Assembly: GCA_949752735.1 (NCBI GenBank)
Contig: OX457036.1
Span: 10,645,609 to 10,709,608, forward strand
DNA from: Lumbricus terrestris
Taxonomy: Eukaryota; Annelida; Clitellata; Crassiclitellata; Lumbricidae
Reading direction: 5' to 3'
Length of the DNA stretch: 64,000 nt
Shown here: piece by piece, positions 1-12,165 of the stretch
How the letters are laid out: each line of letters opens with the position of its first letter
How positions within the stretch are numbered: position 1 is the first letter of the stretch
Program-made: the position numbers and the translations under genes
The notes under the pieces: generated by a model
Database searches by the model: none
The model's input: only the letters and a program-made list of their open reading frames with translations
Told to the model about the DNA's origin: nothing

Positions 1-387
1 TTCAGCTTCTATTTAAATAATAACAAATGTTTTAATCAATCCAACATTTTTCATCATTCCAGCTTCCATTCAGGAAAAAATCAATTCATTCATTAATCCA
101 ACTCCAATTTAAGTAAGAATATTTTCATCTACCCAGCTCCAATTTAAGCAAGAATATTTTCCTCAGTTCAGCCTCAGTAAGAGTCAAAGGAAGCATTTGC
201 CGCTTTTGGGGAACCATTTCCGGACCACTGGACCCATCACTGAGAAGGCTATGAATATTGACTTGCATGTGACTTGATTTTCATGTATCATTAGATACCG
301 TGATATATCTAGAAGCTACTCATTCATAATAGGTACATATAAAAGCAATTGGTCAAAGTTTGACAAAAGCTCTTCTTTCCTCTGCAG

Positions 388-696
388 ATCCCGGCAGCAT
401 CACAGCCCACCAGAACGGCTTTGAAGAGGCACCAAATGTGACTTATCACCTCAAAGTTCTTGCGACACAGGAAATAGAAATGGAAAGTGAAACTGTTGTC
501 GGGAATTACGGAGGCGGGGATTATGTGAACGGTGACGATGGCGCAGACGGCTACGAAGGCTGTCTTTCAGGTATCTGTTCAACTCGGTTTATTTATTTAG
601 GATATATATTCGGATTAGTACCTACTTCCCAAGTGAGTGATTTGTTAGTTCTACTAATGCAATGATTATCCAAGACTCTATCTTGTAGCCTTCTTG

Positions 697-734
<38 letters not shown>

Positions 735-3700
735 GTGAACTGTATGTAGGACCCCATCAAGTTTGCTACCCAGAGGCACTCCCAGCTCAGCTGCTGCAAG
801 AAAAAGGTTTTAATCATAAGAAAATACTGAGCAATTTGCAACTCATGTCGAAGACCCAATGTTACAACGCAGACAAAATTAAATACATGCAGACAGTGAA
901 TGCAAGGGTCTGAGGGAAAAGTGGCACTTTATAAATTTCAGATTACAATTGCAACTGGTTCAGGTAGTGTTGTGAGGTGGAAACTTTCCTCGGAAAGTTT
1001 CATATCTTTCCGGAAAGTTTCGGAAACTTTCCGACGAATCTTTCCGGAAACTTTCCGACATATTTTTCGACCAATAAAATATTATTAACATACTCAATTC
1101 TAATGAGTCTGAAATTTTCTTTCAATATAATGTTACTAAATACATCAATCACTATCAGAAGTTAGTGTTGTGAGGTGGAAAAATTGTCCAGAAAGTTTCA
1201 TATTTTTCCGGAAACTTTCCGACATATTTTTCCACCAATAAAATATTATTAAATACATACTCAATTCTAATGAGTCCGAATTTTCTTTCAATATAATGTT
1301 ACTAAATGCATCAATCATTATCAGAAGTTGGTGTTGTGAGGTGGAAAATTTGTCCAGAAAGTTTCATATTTTTCCGGAAACTTTCCGAGGTATTTTTCCG
1401 CCAATTAAATATTATTAAATACATACTCAATTCTAAGGAGTTCGAAATTTTCTTTCAATATAATATTACTAAATAAATCCATCACTATAAGCAGTCTTAG
1501 GTGGTTATAAGTAATAGTTTATTCAATAGATGGCACTGCTAGTGTTAGTGATAATTGTTCATACAGCCCAAAAATACCGGTACATTTAGGAATTAAATAG
1601 GGCTGCCAACTTTTGATTTTGCCATTCCGGGACAACCGTAGTCTACTAGTCACTAAATATGTCATTACCAATTTACATCATCCATTATAATTGCAATTAT
1701 TGCATATAAATTAAACAAATGTTGTGTATCCCGGTGACATAAAATCCACCAAAATAGTCGTTTAATAAATACAGATACATTTTCAAAATAAAAGTGGCAA
1801 ATTTAAGATGACAGTCAACTTCAAGAAGAGAGCGTTTTAACTTCCAGTAACCTAGACATACCATACCAGAGTAACCACCTAAAGGTTTACAACTTTTTGT
1901 CATGCATGCAGTTTGCAGATCTTTGTTATTTCATTAGGTATGCGATTGCATGGAGAGCATAACCTATCTTAAACTTAGGCTATACTTCTGCTGAAGTTTA
2001 AGCAGTTCCAGAGCATTGAACACAAAGTCGTAGAAATCAGCACAAGCCATGCTAAAAGAATATTTGTCCGCAGTTCCGCTTGAGCAAGTTTGATGCTCAG
2101 GAAATTGCGATTGTTAGACAACAGGTCATCTATAGCCTTAGGCTGAAGTAGCCGAACGATATCGTAAAATGCGTTGAAAATGGACTGGCGTAGGACACAA
2201 TATACTACTAAGTGTCGGTGGTTTGTAAAGTTTTGAAGACTTCTGCAGCCTATTATAGTCTTTTTTATAAAGCTGTCCAACATCTGAATGTCAGTCATGA
2301 ACGTAATTTGGTCTTGAAGAGCTCACAACGCAAAATCTTCGTACAGTTTGTCGAGTTTATTGACAAAATAAAACCATTTTGTGTAGTGAAACTCTACAGC
2401 AAATTCCGGGACAATTTGGGATCAATCCGGGACACGGGACGAACAGGGCCGATTCCGGGACTGTCCCGGCGAATCCGGGACGGTTGGCAGCCCTAGAATT
2501 AAATGCAATTAAACTTTGCTGTAAATTAAGAGAAAATATTTTTTATCATTCAGTCACCTTCATATTTGTGAGTTATGAAAATATAAGACAGAAACAGAAA
2601 TTGCTGCTGTATTACTTCATGTTTATATCAGTTTTTTTACACATTTCCTGCAACAGAGATGACTGCAGACATGCAAGCAACTAGTTTTCTATAGGCTACT
2701 CTAGTCTGAAATGCTAATGAATAGTGTTTATTGCTCATATTAATTATTTTTAAGTTCAACATTGTTTGCATCGACAGAAGTACTGTAAATAAAAGGAGTT
2801 TAAACTATAAGAAAAATTTCTGAGAGTGAAATTCTTATATTTTCTGGGTTTAATGTATTTTCCGGTTCTTCGGAAAGTTTCCGGAAAGTTTCCGGAAACT
2901 TTCCGTCAAAATACTTTTCCGGAAAAGCTACATCACTAGGTTCAGGTATGGGTTCCGGCGCATGGGACAAGAGAAGGTGGGACTTGAACCTCTTGAAAAA
3001 TAGACACCCATATTTTAACAACTACTTTTTGGTTTTAAAATTTTCTTTGCAGTACTTAAAGCTCTAATGACACTGATGCCATGCAAAAGTGAAACTGAGA
3101 AATCTATATTTAGAAATCTCCACGAAAAATGCCCATGTTCTTAATCCTTGCTTTACATTTTTTGAGGTTTTTGCTAAAAATGTTAACTAATGATTGTGTA
3201 TTACCCTCTGCCAAAAAAATAGAGTAACGTATACTATGACAATGAATGCCAATAGCGTGTTTATCACAACAATGAGCGATAACAAAACAGGAAGAGAAAC
3301 AATGAACGACACAAAAATAGTAAACCCACATTGCCACTCAATGGCAACAATACAGTACATAATGCAATTAGATGTTAAACGTGCCTCACTTGCTATTCTG
3401 GATATGCATTCTATGGACTTGTGTAGTGCCTCTTTAAGAAGGCTACTTGGGAGCACTCCCAGCCGAGCCATGGCAAAAGAAAAAGACTTGAGAGAATTAT
3501 GAAACAGAGTTTGATTGGTCTGATGTAATAAACGTTATGTCTTTGGTTCGTAACTTTGGATAGGATCTGCTGGAGAGCTGGAATACGAAACCGTAGGCAG
3601 TGTCGAACTGGAGGAATTTATGTCTGGGATGGAAGACTCCGAAGGGAAAGAACCTGCGGACGCCACTGGATGTTCCACCGCACATCAGCTGCGCTACAGT

Positions 3701-6700
3701 CCCAGCGACCTCGCGGACGACGTGGCTGGAGTTTCCGTTTTCCGGTGCTACCGTTGTCCGCAGCAGTTTCCGAAACTCCAGACGCTCAAGGGTCACGTGA
3801 AGCGATGCCACCGTGAGGAGTTGGATGCGTCTCGGCTGAGGACGGAAGTCTTGGACAGCGCCAGTGTCTGCCGCCTCTGCCAGTACGTTGCCACGACGAC
3901 CAGTGCCATTCGTTCACACATGATGCGCAAACATAAACTGCTTCTAGAACGCCAGCACAGGTATTGGCATATATCAACCGTACAGTAATAGTCCAAGACA
4001 TCCATGTGCACTGTCCACATTCATATAATTGTTTTCAACTAATTCATTCATTCAATAATTTCTACGTCATACACTATTGCTTTTGAGTCTGGTGCTGGAA
4101 TGGATGACACCAAAATATTCAGTGTATTGCAGGACTTGCTACTTATATATCATGACTTAGAGCCAGAAAGTTGCTGGTTCAAATCCACCTCAAGCTGCCA
4201 CGTAAGGACTTGACCTTGCGCAAGTCCTTCACTCACAATTGCTCATGCGTTTTGGTGTGATACTCGGATTCAGTGTTCGTGCTATAGTCGAGAGTGCCTC
4301 TGAGTAGCAATAATCTTGAAGGGTACTACAACAAGTGCTCTTACTAATTCATGTGAATCCTAATAGTGCTATAAATAGATAGTGCTATAAATAGATAGTG
4401 CTATAAATAGATAGTGTCTGTGTGAGCATCATTATGCTCTACTTTATAATGATCGAGCATCAGTCGACGAAGTTGAGCAGTCATGCATGAGGGACTTGCT
4501 CAATGTACCAAGACAGTATTTGCCTCTGATAGGAGGATCAAACCCACACTGTCCACATTACAAGGCCAGCGTCTAGCCAGTATGTAACACAGTATCCTCA
4601 AGAATACTGCCTCTGTAGAGAAGACAGTTCTTACTCACTCACTAATTTTTGTTTACCGGTTTGTGTAATTTGTGCCAATTATCTACTCTCTTAACCCTTT
4701 GAACCCGACGGGCCGGTTTTCCGGCCCGTTATCCATAGAGTTACGGGAGCTCCGAGTTCGAAGGGTTAAGATGAAGTTACTCAGTTTAACTTAGCAGATA
4801 TTATTATTCCGATGTTTTTATTGATGTTTACTGTTTGAATGTTTTGTATTTAGGGAGTTGAAAACGGATCCACGGAGACTCATCTGGGGCCGTAAAAGAA
4901 TCGAGCTGCAGAAGGCCTTTCCCAAGGTGGCTTGTCTGATCTGCGGCACTGAAACGACGCTGCTCAAAAACTATTTGGCGCACGTTAAGAGGACTCACCG
5001 TGACGACGCGCTCTTCAACTCGGCGCTCAAACACATCGAGGAGATTCGCTTCACACGCAGGTCCAACTCGAGTAGCGTCCGTCTTTCGTGTCCCATCTGC
5101 AAGCAATCTCAGGATGGTGCGAAGATCCTACAGCACATGCGTTGGGTCCATTTCGACGACCCACACGTCGAGACCTACATCCGTAGCACGCGTGAAATTC
5201 TAGCGGAGGAGAAGAAGAGGGTTCAGGCGGCGGAGATGGGAGAGGTGATGGACTGCCCTCACTGCCGACGACGGCTGAAGAGAATCAGCCTCCAGAATCA
5301 TCTCAAATTCTACTGTTCCGCTGTCGTCGCCGAGAACCCTGAAATGGTTGCCGCGGTTACGGATGCGAGTGATGAGGCCGTGACAGTAAAGGTGAACGAC
5401 GTTCGAGGTCGTCAGTTGGTGACATGCGAGTTCTGTGACAAGAAGGTAGCGTTCGTTAAGTACGGCCGACATCGGAGGATGGTTCACAAGGTGTCGATCA
5501 AGAAACCGGTCGATTCGTTGATGTGTAATTATTGTTCGAAGACGTTCACTGAACCGCATCAGCTGAAGACTCACGTCAAGAAACACACGAGTAAGATATT
5601 GTTATGTCAACTCTGTCTGGGCATGATGTTTCAGTGTTGAGCTATATAAATGGTTACTCTTGTCTATAAAGGTTCTTCGTCTGTTTATGTATGCCTGTGC
5701 ATGTTTAGGCTTTGGTGTATAATTGTACATATGTGTGTGTGTGTGTGTGCTTGTATGTGTGGATTTGAAAGTACCTGGAATTTTTGTTATGCCTGGGATT
5801 TGCTGAGATGTGTTTTATCCAGAGCTGTTTTAACGTGCAGTTGTACACACAATGTGCAGTTCTAAACGGATTTGTGCAGTTGTAGAAGCACTTCTGTACA
5901 GTTAAAACTAGGAAAAAGGTCATCGTTGTTCTCCAATTGGAAGTAATTTACCATGGAGGATTGGAAAGAAAAAGAGGTTGTGCAGTTCTAAAAATTCCTT
6001 AAAAACAGCCCTGGTTTTATCGCAGCCTTAACACATTGACCACCTACACACCATGTTAAATGACTGCAGCCAGTACGAGTACTGGGCGGTCAATGTGTTA
6101 AAACAGTCGAGGTTGGGTCGGGAGCGCTCCTCAGTAGTAACCTTGAAGGGGTGCTATATAAATCTATACAATGTTGATTTCAGAGGAACAGCTGATGATC
6201 TGTTTGCTGTGCTACAAATGGTTTTATGATGAGTCCGTCTATCAGGACCACGTCCGCAAAGTGCACTGGTCCGCGCTACCATTCAACTGCGACCGATGCG
6301 GTCGGGGATTCTGGAAGGAGAAGACGTGTGTCATCCACGTCTGCAATCCATCCGACTTGGAGGCGAATCGCGAGAGGAGGGACGCGCAGATGAAGAAGAT
6401 GGAGTTGCTGACGAAACTTGAACGACCGCTCTTCGTTAAAGTCAATCCGTACGAAGTTAACGAACTTTCAGAAGGTTGATAGTCTTCTGTTTTTGTGTGT
6501 GTGTGCTCGGTCTGTCTTTCATGAAAGTGTGTAAAATGGCAATGTTTATTTATGGATATTTATGTACAATTTCCTACATGCATTGCATTTTTACATGTGA
6601 TCAATTTTTTACTTCGTATTGTAGTGTATTTAAGCATTTAATTGATTTTTTTTTATTAGACTCAAAACTGTCCTTTTTTGCTGTGCTAGAGTCGAGAGCG

Positions 6701-8159
6701 CTTCTGAGTAGTCCCCTTGAAGAAGCGCTATATAAATTCTTGAATGAATGAATTTATAAAGTGATTCTAGTAGGGTGAACCGTACAGAAGTGCTCCCAGT
6801 GCGCAAGACCTCAACGAGAAGCAGGCTTTGAGAAGAGTGGTAGGAGAGACTGCCAGTCAGAAATGTAGAGTAAACATAGATAACCGCATTCGAAAGAGAT
6901 GGGTGATCACACGAGGTGATTGACAACAAATGTTTGTAGATTATGACTTTAGCACTATTTGATTAGATCAGCACCTAAAGAAAATTTCCTTCTTGGGTCA
7001 TCCAATAAGGGAGGAAGAGGATCATATATATATATATACATATAAGTTACTGACAACTGGATTTGTCAATGTGGATGACTATGTAAAGTTGGTACATGTG
7101 AAGTAACTTCTGTGCTAAATGGAATCCTTTCTCAGTGCACACAATTGTCAAAGTACTCAATGCCAGGTTGTGCAAAATCAACACGTATCCTTAGTACTTA
7201 TTTGGAGTGTAAACTTCTGTGAGGAGTTCTACTGCAGCTTTATAAAGCATTTTTTCCAGAGCTATGCAGAGGCACTGGATGGAAATGCCAAATACAAATA
7301 AGGGCGTGGTGTGGATGTCCTTGATGGGCACCTTAGGTTGCTTCAAGTTTTATTCCAACAGATCGCATTGAATACCACCTTTTTCCAGGTCATGCATTGA
7401 ATACCACCTTGTAACGATTGACTTTTCTTTTCAGAGTCGAGCATTGTGCTGTGTCTACTTTGCAAGAAGTCCTTCACCTGCAAGGCATCATTCAAACTCC
7501 ACCACGAAACAATACACCTGGCTCAGTACCGGCACACGTGTCCTCACTGCGGCCGTAACTTCGTGCACCGATCACAGGTGCGACGACACAAATGCAAGCC
7601 GGACAAACATGCCGCCAACGTTCAGAAGCAGATGGCCGAGAAGCAGACGGCCTTGGCAGAGAGGGACCGGTACGTTGGCCCATCATCTGTGACCATCGAA
7701 CGAAGGGACGACATCGCTGAGATCATGGGCGATGATCTTGCAGATCCAGAAGCTGAAGTGTACTCCGAGGGAGACCAGACTGTTGAAGAGATCCTTCTAG
7801 AACGCTCGATGAGGCCGCTGAAGAAAGGTGTTCAACGATCCGAAAAGGAAAAGAGTGCGCTTACAGACAAATCGTGTGCGTTCGTGTCTAAAGATGTTTA
7901 CGACAAGATAAAATTGCAATTTCGAACGGGTAGCGACGTGATCGCACTGAACGGTGATGGGAAATGCTGTGATACGAAGAACTCGTGCATGAAAGTTGCG
8001 GAGGGCGCCACCATCAGCGTTGTTATGTCGAACTGCATCGATAAAATTCCGGCAGTTTTCGTACGGGACAAACAACTCTCAAAGCTCGTTAACAATCGGA
8101 ATGAAGACCGACCACAAGAAAATGGGGAGAAAAAGAGGAAAACTACTAATTTCACATAA
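388..8159 (+). CDS. Multi-C2H2 zinc-finger protein, 5' partial
   Basis: Five exons join in phase: 388-570, 3564-3960, 4854-5590, 6184-6474 and 7435-8159 (stop TAA). Every internal boundary has AG/GT ends, and all junctions are phase 1 except the second (phase 2). The visible product is 777 residues; the first codon is split, so at least one upstream exon lies outside the window. Exon 1 encodes an acidic Gly/Asp-rich stretch. Fingers follow: two in exon 2 (for example CYRCPQQF, then CRLCQY), five in exon 3, and two each in exons 4 and 5, about eleven in all with Cys-x2-Cys spacing. Three lack a normal last His: one ends in Cys, and two end His-x-Cys. The last 170 residues have no fingers and are Lys/Glu-rich. 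Most fingers lack the TGEKP-type linker, so this is not a KRAB-style array. It is probably a nuclear nucleic-acid-binding protein; target and orthologue are not recognised. Intron 1 carries nested transposons. Confidence 0.85.
966..1495. repeat. Three tandem units of about 170 bp with TTCCGGAAA palindromes
   Basis: Each unit begins GTGTTGTGAGGTGGAAA, carries several GGAAAGTTT/AAACTTTCC motifs, then an AT-rich stretch ending ATCAGAAGTT. Units begin near 968, 1163 and 1332. It is an internal subrepeat array of the hAT-like element; a related TTCCGGAAA cluster near 2866-2932 forms its opposite end. Confidence 0.7.
1598..2495. mobile_element. Nested hAT-like element, 13-bp perfect inverted ends
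   Basis: Ends TAGGGCTGCCAAC and GTTGGCAGCCCTA are exact inverted copies. The 8-mer gaattaaa flanks both sides (1590-1597 and 2496-2503). A 108-codon minus frame inside (1975-2298) is not recognised. The element sits within the 965-2938 element and is therefore younger. Confidence 0.8.
4150..4335 (+). mobile_element. tRNA-derived SINE copy, degraded
   Basis: A Pol III box B (GGTTCAAATCC, 4176-4186) is followed by the family body (CAAGTCCTTCACTCACAATT, then GCTCATGCG) and the tail shared with the LINE family (GAGTGCCTCTGAGTAG). It lies in intron 2 of the zinc-finger gene. Confidence 0.6.
4365..4416. repeat. 16-bp tandem repeat, about three copies
   Basis: Unit AGTGCTATAAATAGAT in exact tandem array, apparently an expansion of the GCTATAAAT tail of the SINE/LINE family just upstream. 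Confidence 0.8.
4691..4769. mobile_element. 79-bp hairpin element bounded by TTAA
   Basis: Inverted ends TTAACCCTTTGAAC and GTTCGAAGGGTTAA, with a second inner palindrome ACGGGCCGGTTTTCCGGCCCGT. TTAA at both ends is the piggyBac-type target, so a minimal piggyBac-like MITE is likely. Confidence 0.55.
5820..6013 (+). mobile_element. MITE, CAGGGCT family, copy 1
   Basis: Flanked by perfect 8-bp duplications gttttatc (5812-5819 and 6014-6021). Ends CAGAGCTGTTTTAACG and CCTTAAAAACAGCCCTG. The body repeats GTGCAGTTGTA-type words. It lies in intron 3 of the zinc-finger gene. Confidence 0.8.
6028..6101. mobile_element. 74-bp hairpin element bounded by TTAA
   Basis: Perfect 14-bp inverted ends TTAACACATTGACC and GGTCAATGTGTTAA, with a small inner palindrome around AGTACGAGTACT. 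Same plan as the element at 4691-4769 but a different sequence; it starts 15 bases past the MITE ending at 6013. Confidence 0.5.
6645..6756 (+). mobile_element. LINE 3' tail with GAATGA repeats
   Basis: Contains the family tail GAGAGCGCTTCTGAGTAG, then GCGCTATATAAATTCTTGAA and ends in GAATGAATGAAT. The upstream part matches the sequence after the LINE coding remnant at 46190-46441. Confidence 0.6.
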
Positions 8160-9692
8160 CAAAATTAGAATTTTCTCATTTGGGGGTTGTGTTTAATGAT
8201 GAACTGCATTGCTTTCCCAGTCACTTTGAGCACATGCTCTTCGTAAAAGGGTTAATAAGTCATCACAGGGTTAAACCAGGGCTTTTTTAACGTGCAGTTG
8301 TACACAAAATGTGCAGTTGTAGAAGCAATTCTGAATAGTTAAAACTAGCAAAAAAGTCTTGTCCTCCGATTGGAAGTAATTTACCATGGATGATGGGAAA
8401 GGAAAGGAGTTGTGCAGTTCTAAAACTTCCTTAAAAACAGCCCTGGGTTAAACTTGATTCTGATGGAACCAAAATTGTAAGTTTGGTGGTTGCAACTTGT
8501 CATACGTCACAAAACAAGAATAACAGAGAGATTCTTTAAAGAACATCTTATAATCAGTGTATAGGTTTAGTTTTATACCATGCAAAGATATAAAAATATT
8601 CTGTAATACTGCAAGAAAACAAAGAGAAATTAATGCTGCCATATGTGACTGTTTATTTTTATAACAGCTCCGACAGTTTGTTATGTCACAAATGGGCAAA
8701 CCGATTTTTAGTTCAACAAATCGAGTAATACTGCTTGAAACCAGTCATGCATGCAGTTTTTAGTAAACTTTTTACAAACTGTGTATACATAGAATAGTAA
8801 ACAGGTCGGTTTGCAACTATCCATTTATAACACTGTAAGTCCACCAAATCAAAGCACTTTCATTACTGCTTGAAACCAGTCATGCTTGAAACCAGTCATG
8901 ATAATCTTGAAAAGAGCTAGGATATTGTTCTATGAAGCTCCAAGTGTATGACGTAAAACATACCTAGCAGCACGTATATATTTGAAAAATATGCTAGGTG
9001 TGAAACAAATTTCCTACTGCATCACTATGATACTGAAAGTCAAAAATAGCATGGATTTGCAAGGGAGACAAAAGTAACTTCAATGCTAAACTGGGCTGAA
9101 GCACTGTGTTTTGCAGGCACACAAAGAACAGCAAAACTTCCCAAAAAATCAAAACCAACAGCCAAGATATTATGTAAACCAGCTCCATTTAGAGAAGAAG
9201 TCATTTCCTATTTGTTTCATATAGTGAAATAGGGACGTTTTGTCCAAGAATACTGCTAGGCTTTTGTCACTCCACAAATCCTCTCCATTCAGTGACAATG
9301 TTAGATAAAATAGTTAACAGTTACGCAGGCAGACCTTAAAAGGTGCACAAATAACCTGTGGAGTAATAACTCAGTACATTCAATACTTCTTTGCAAACCT
9401 TGTGTTACACACCAAACAAGACATTTGTTGAATGCAGTTATAATCAACTTGAAATTGCACATTATGTACCGTAATTCATAATTCTCCATGTACAGTTGTG
9501 TGAGTCACAAAAGATTAAGGAATTACTGCATGCAGTGCCTAAAGTGTGGAAAAATAAGTGCCTGGACGCCCCTTACCTCTCCAAAAGAAGTGCCTGGACA
9601 CCCCGTACCTTTCCAGCGTTCAGATTTTAAAACAAGTGCATGGACGCCGTCCATGATCGTCCAGGTACTCTTTAAGCCCTGACTGCATGCAT
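8160..9692. other. Intergenic: 3' flank of the zinc-finger gene
   Basis: Contains one MITE (8277-8445) and short direct repeats around CTTGAAACCAGTCATG near 8740-8900. Nothing else recognised. Confidence 0.6.
8277..8445 (+). mobile_element. MITE, CAGGGCT family, copy 2
   Basis: Perfect 8-bp duplications ggttaaac at 8269-8276 and 8446-8453. Ends CAGGGCTTTTTTAACG and CCTTAAAAACAGCCCTG. Confidence 0.85.
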
Positions 9693-12101
9693 GGGTCATT
9701 CCACGTCAAATCAACCAAAATTCAGAAACATCCCCACCACACCATCTCAGAATTTGATGATATTTTGTCAGTTTGTAAACCAACATATCTTAGAAACCTA
9801 TGCAAAATATTAGCTCAAAATGTTGAATGGTCTTTGAGATATGACCATTTTTATAGTGGGGGGTAGCGACAGCTCGCGAACGACTTAATTCTGAGGCGTT
9901 TTTGATCGCTAATAACTCAGGAAGTATGCTAGACATTTCTACAAAATTTTCACAACATTAGTAGTCTTATGAGTAGATTCTGAAAATTGTAAAATTTTAC
10001 AGTTTGAACCATTACTCGTGAGCCCAGCTCAGTTTGAAAATGACATTTTGTTCATTTCGACAGTATGAAAAGTGATATTTGAACAACCACTGCTTCATTG
10101 GTATTAAATATAAAGTCCCAGAACTTCTTGAGTTTGTAATGGGCCTTGTGATGAATAACCTGAAAAATTCTGAGGTATTTTAAATGCTAACTTGATGTGT
10201 TAGACCATCCTGAAAACTGCACAAAGTGAAAAGTAGGTCATCTGCCGATTGAAATATGGCCATGTGGGATAGGTAGCACAGTTCTGTGCTACACACCATT
10301 AAAAAGGGTTTGAAAAGTACTTTCATAGGATACCAATTTCACTTTGCTTCCGTGATGCCTTCCGTTTCAAAATTCCAGTTGAAAAACGGTTTTTTTACAT
10401 TCGGGAGAAAACGGCATGATCTGCAAAGTTTGGACTGTCATATCTAGGCCAGGAAATGAACCAGAGGACTGATTATTTTTTCATGTGATCAGTTTGTTGT
10501 ACTCTTTTCAAATATGTAAGAATCTTGGTGGTATCATTGGTGGTGTTTAATTTTTAAATTTGTAAATATTGCACAAATGCCAATTTACATCTGTTCGAAC
10601 ATGTATTATTGTATATATATCTCAGATATATGTTCTTATATGGCCATGTGGAATAGGCAGCACAGTTATGAGCAGCACACTATTAAAAAGTGCTTGAAAA
10701 GTACTTTGATAAGATACAAACATCATTTTGCTTCTGAGATGCCTTCTGTTACAAAATTCCAGTTGCAAAACACGTTTTTCATATTTTGAGATATTCATTT
10801 AAATATATCGAATTGATGTAAATTGGCATTTGTGCAATATTTACAAATTTAAAAATTAAACACCACCAATGATACCACCAAGATTCTTACATATTTGAAA
10901 AGAGTACAACAAACTGATCACATGAAAAAATAATCAGTCCTCTGGTTCATTTCCTGGCCTAAATAGGACAGTCCAAACTATGCGGATCGTGCTGTTTTCT
11001 CGTGATTTATTCCCGAATGTGCAAAAACTCGTTTTTCAACTGGCATTTTTTAATGGAAGGCATCATGGAAGCAAAATGATATTAGCATCTTTTGAAAGTA
11101 CTTTTCAAACCCTTTTTAATGGTATGCAGAACATAACTGTGCTACCTATCCCACATGGCCATATAAGAACATATATCTGAGATCATATGCAATTATTCAT
11201 GTCCGAATAGATGAAAATTGGCATTTGTGCAATATTTGCACATTCATAAATTAAAAACAACCAATAATACCACCAATGTTTTTGTATATTTGGAAAGAGT
11301 ACAACAAACTGAATAAATGAAAGAAATATAAGTCCTCTGGTTCATTTCCTGGCCTAGATATGACAGTCCAAACTTTGCAGATCATGCCGTTTTCTCCCGA
11401 ATGTAAAAAAACCTCGTTTTTCAACTGGAATTTTGAAACGGAAGGCATCACGGAAGCAAAGTGAAATTGGTATCCTATGAAAGTACTTTTCAAGCCCTTT
11501 TTAATGGTGTGTAGCACAGAACTGTGCTACCTATCCCACATGGCCATATTTCAATCGGCAGATGACCTACTTTTCACTTTGTGCAGTTTTCAGGATGGTC
11601 TAACACATCAAGTTAGCATTTAAAATACCTCAGAATTTTTCAGGTTATTCATCACAAGGCCCATTACAAACCCAAGAAGTTCTGGGACTTTATATTTAAT
11701 ACCAATGAAGCAGTGGTTGTTCAAATATCACTTTTCATACTGTCGAAATGAACAAAATGTCATTTTCAAACTGAGCTGGGCTCACGAGTAATGGTTCAAA
11801 CTGTAAAATGTTACAATTTTCAGAATCTACTCATAAGACTACTAATGTTGTGAAAATTTTATAGAAGTGTCTAGCATACTTCCTGAGTTATTAGCGATCA
11901 AAAACGCCTCAGAATTAAGTCATTCGCGAGCTGTTGCTACCCCCCACTATAAAAATGGTCATATCTCAAAGACCATTCAACATTTTGAGCTAATATTTTG
12001 CATAGGTTTCTAAGATATGTTGGTTTACAAACTGACAAAATATCATCAAATTCTGAGATGGTGTGGTGGGGACCATTGGTTGATTTGACATGGAATGACC
12101 C
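9693..12101. mobile_element. 2.4-kb fold-back element with nested inverted modules
   Basis: The two halves are inverted copies. Ends start GGGTCATTCCACGTCAAATC on the left and the reverse complement on the right with one mismatch in those 20 bases. The tetramer gcat flanks both sides (9689-9692 and 12102-12105). Inside, a module of about 350 bp beginning near 10250 (GCCATGTGGGATAGG) appears again, shortened, near 10640, and twice inverted (about 10820-11170 and 11210-11560). No coding frame of note. The right end lies about 65 bp past the torsin stop codon. Confidence 0.8.
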
Positions 12102-12165
12102 GCATATAAACAGACTTTAGATTTTACAGCGATGCTATTAATTCATTTGCAACAGAAATTCACGT

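Larger units (their letters stand above)
965..2938. mobile_element. hAT-like element with perfect 8-bp target duplication
   Basis: The 8-mer ggttcagg flanks the element at 957-964 and 2939-2946. Ends are TAGTGTTGTGAGG on the left and GCTACATCACTA on the right, an imperfect inverted repeat. The left part is three tandem units of about 170 bp, and both ends carry TTTCCGGAAA-type palindromes. No transposase frame is seen, so it is non-autonomous. It is interrupted by the element at 1598-2495. Confidence 0.7.
571..3563 (+). other. Intron 1 of the zinc-finger gene
   Basis: A 3-kb intron. It holds an ATCA microsatellite at 693-734 and a hAT-like element (965-2938) into which a second hAT-like element has inserted. 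The remaining 600 bases before the acceptor show nothing recognisable. Confidence 0.7.

Noticed and set aside
1975..2298. 108-codon minus-strand frame as a gene
   Set aside because: It lies inside a hAT-like element and shows no transposase motif; probably chance or a dead remnant.
9693..12101. Regular repeats as a CRISPR array
   Set aside because: They are long inverted arms of a transposon in animal DNA, with no short direct repeats and spacers.
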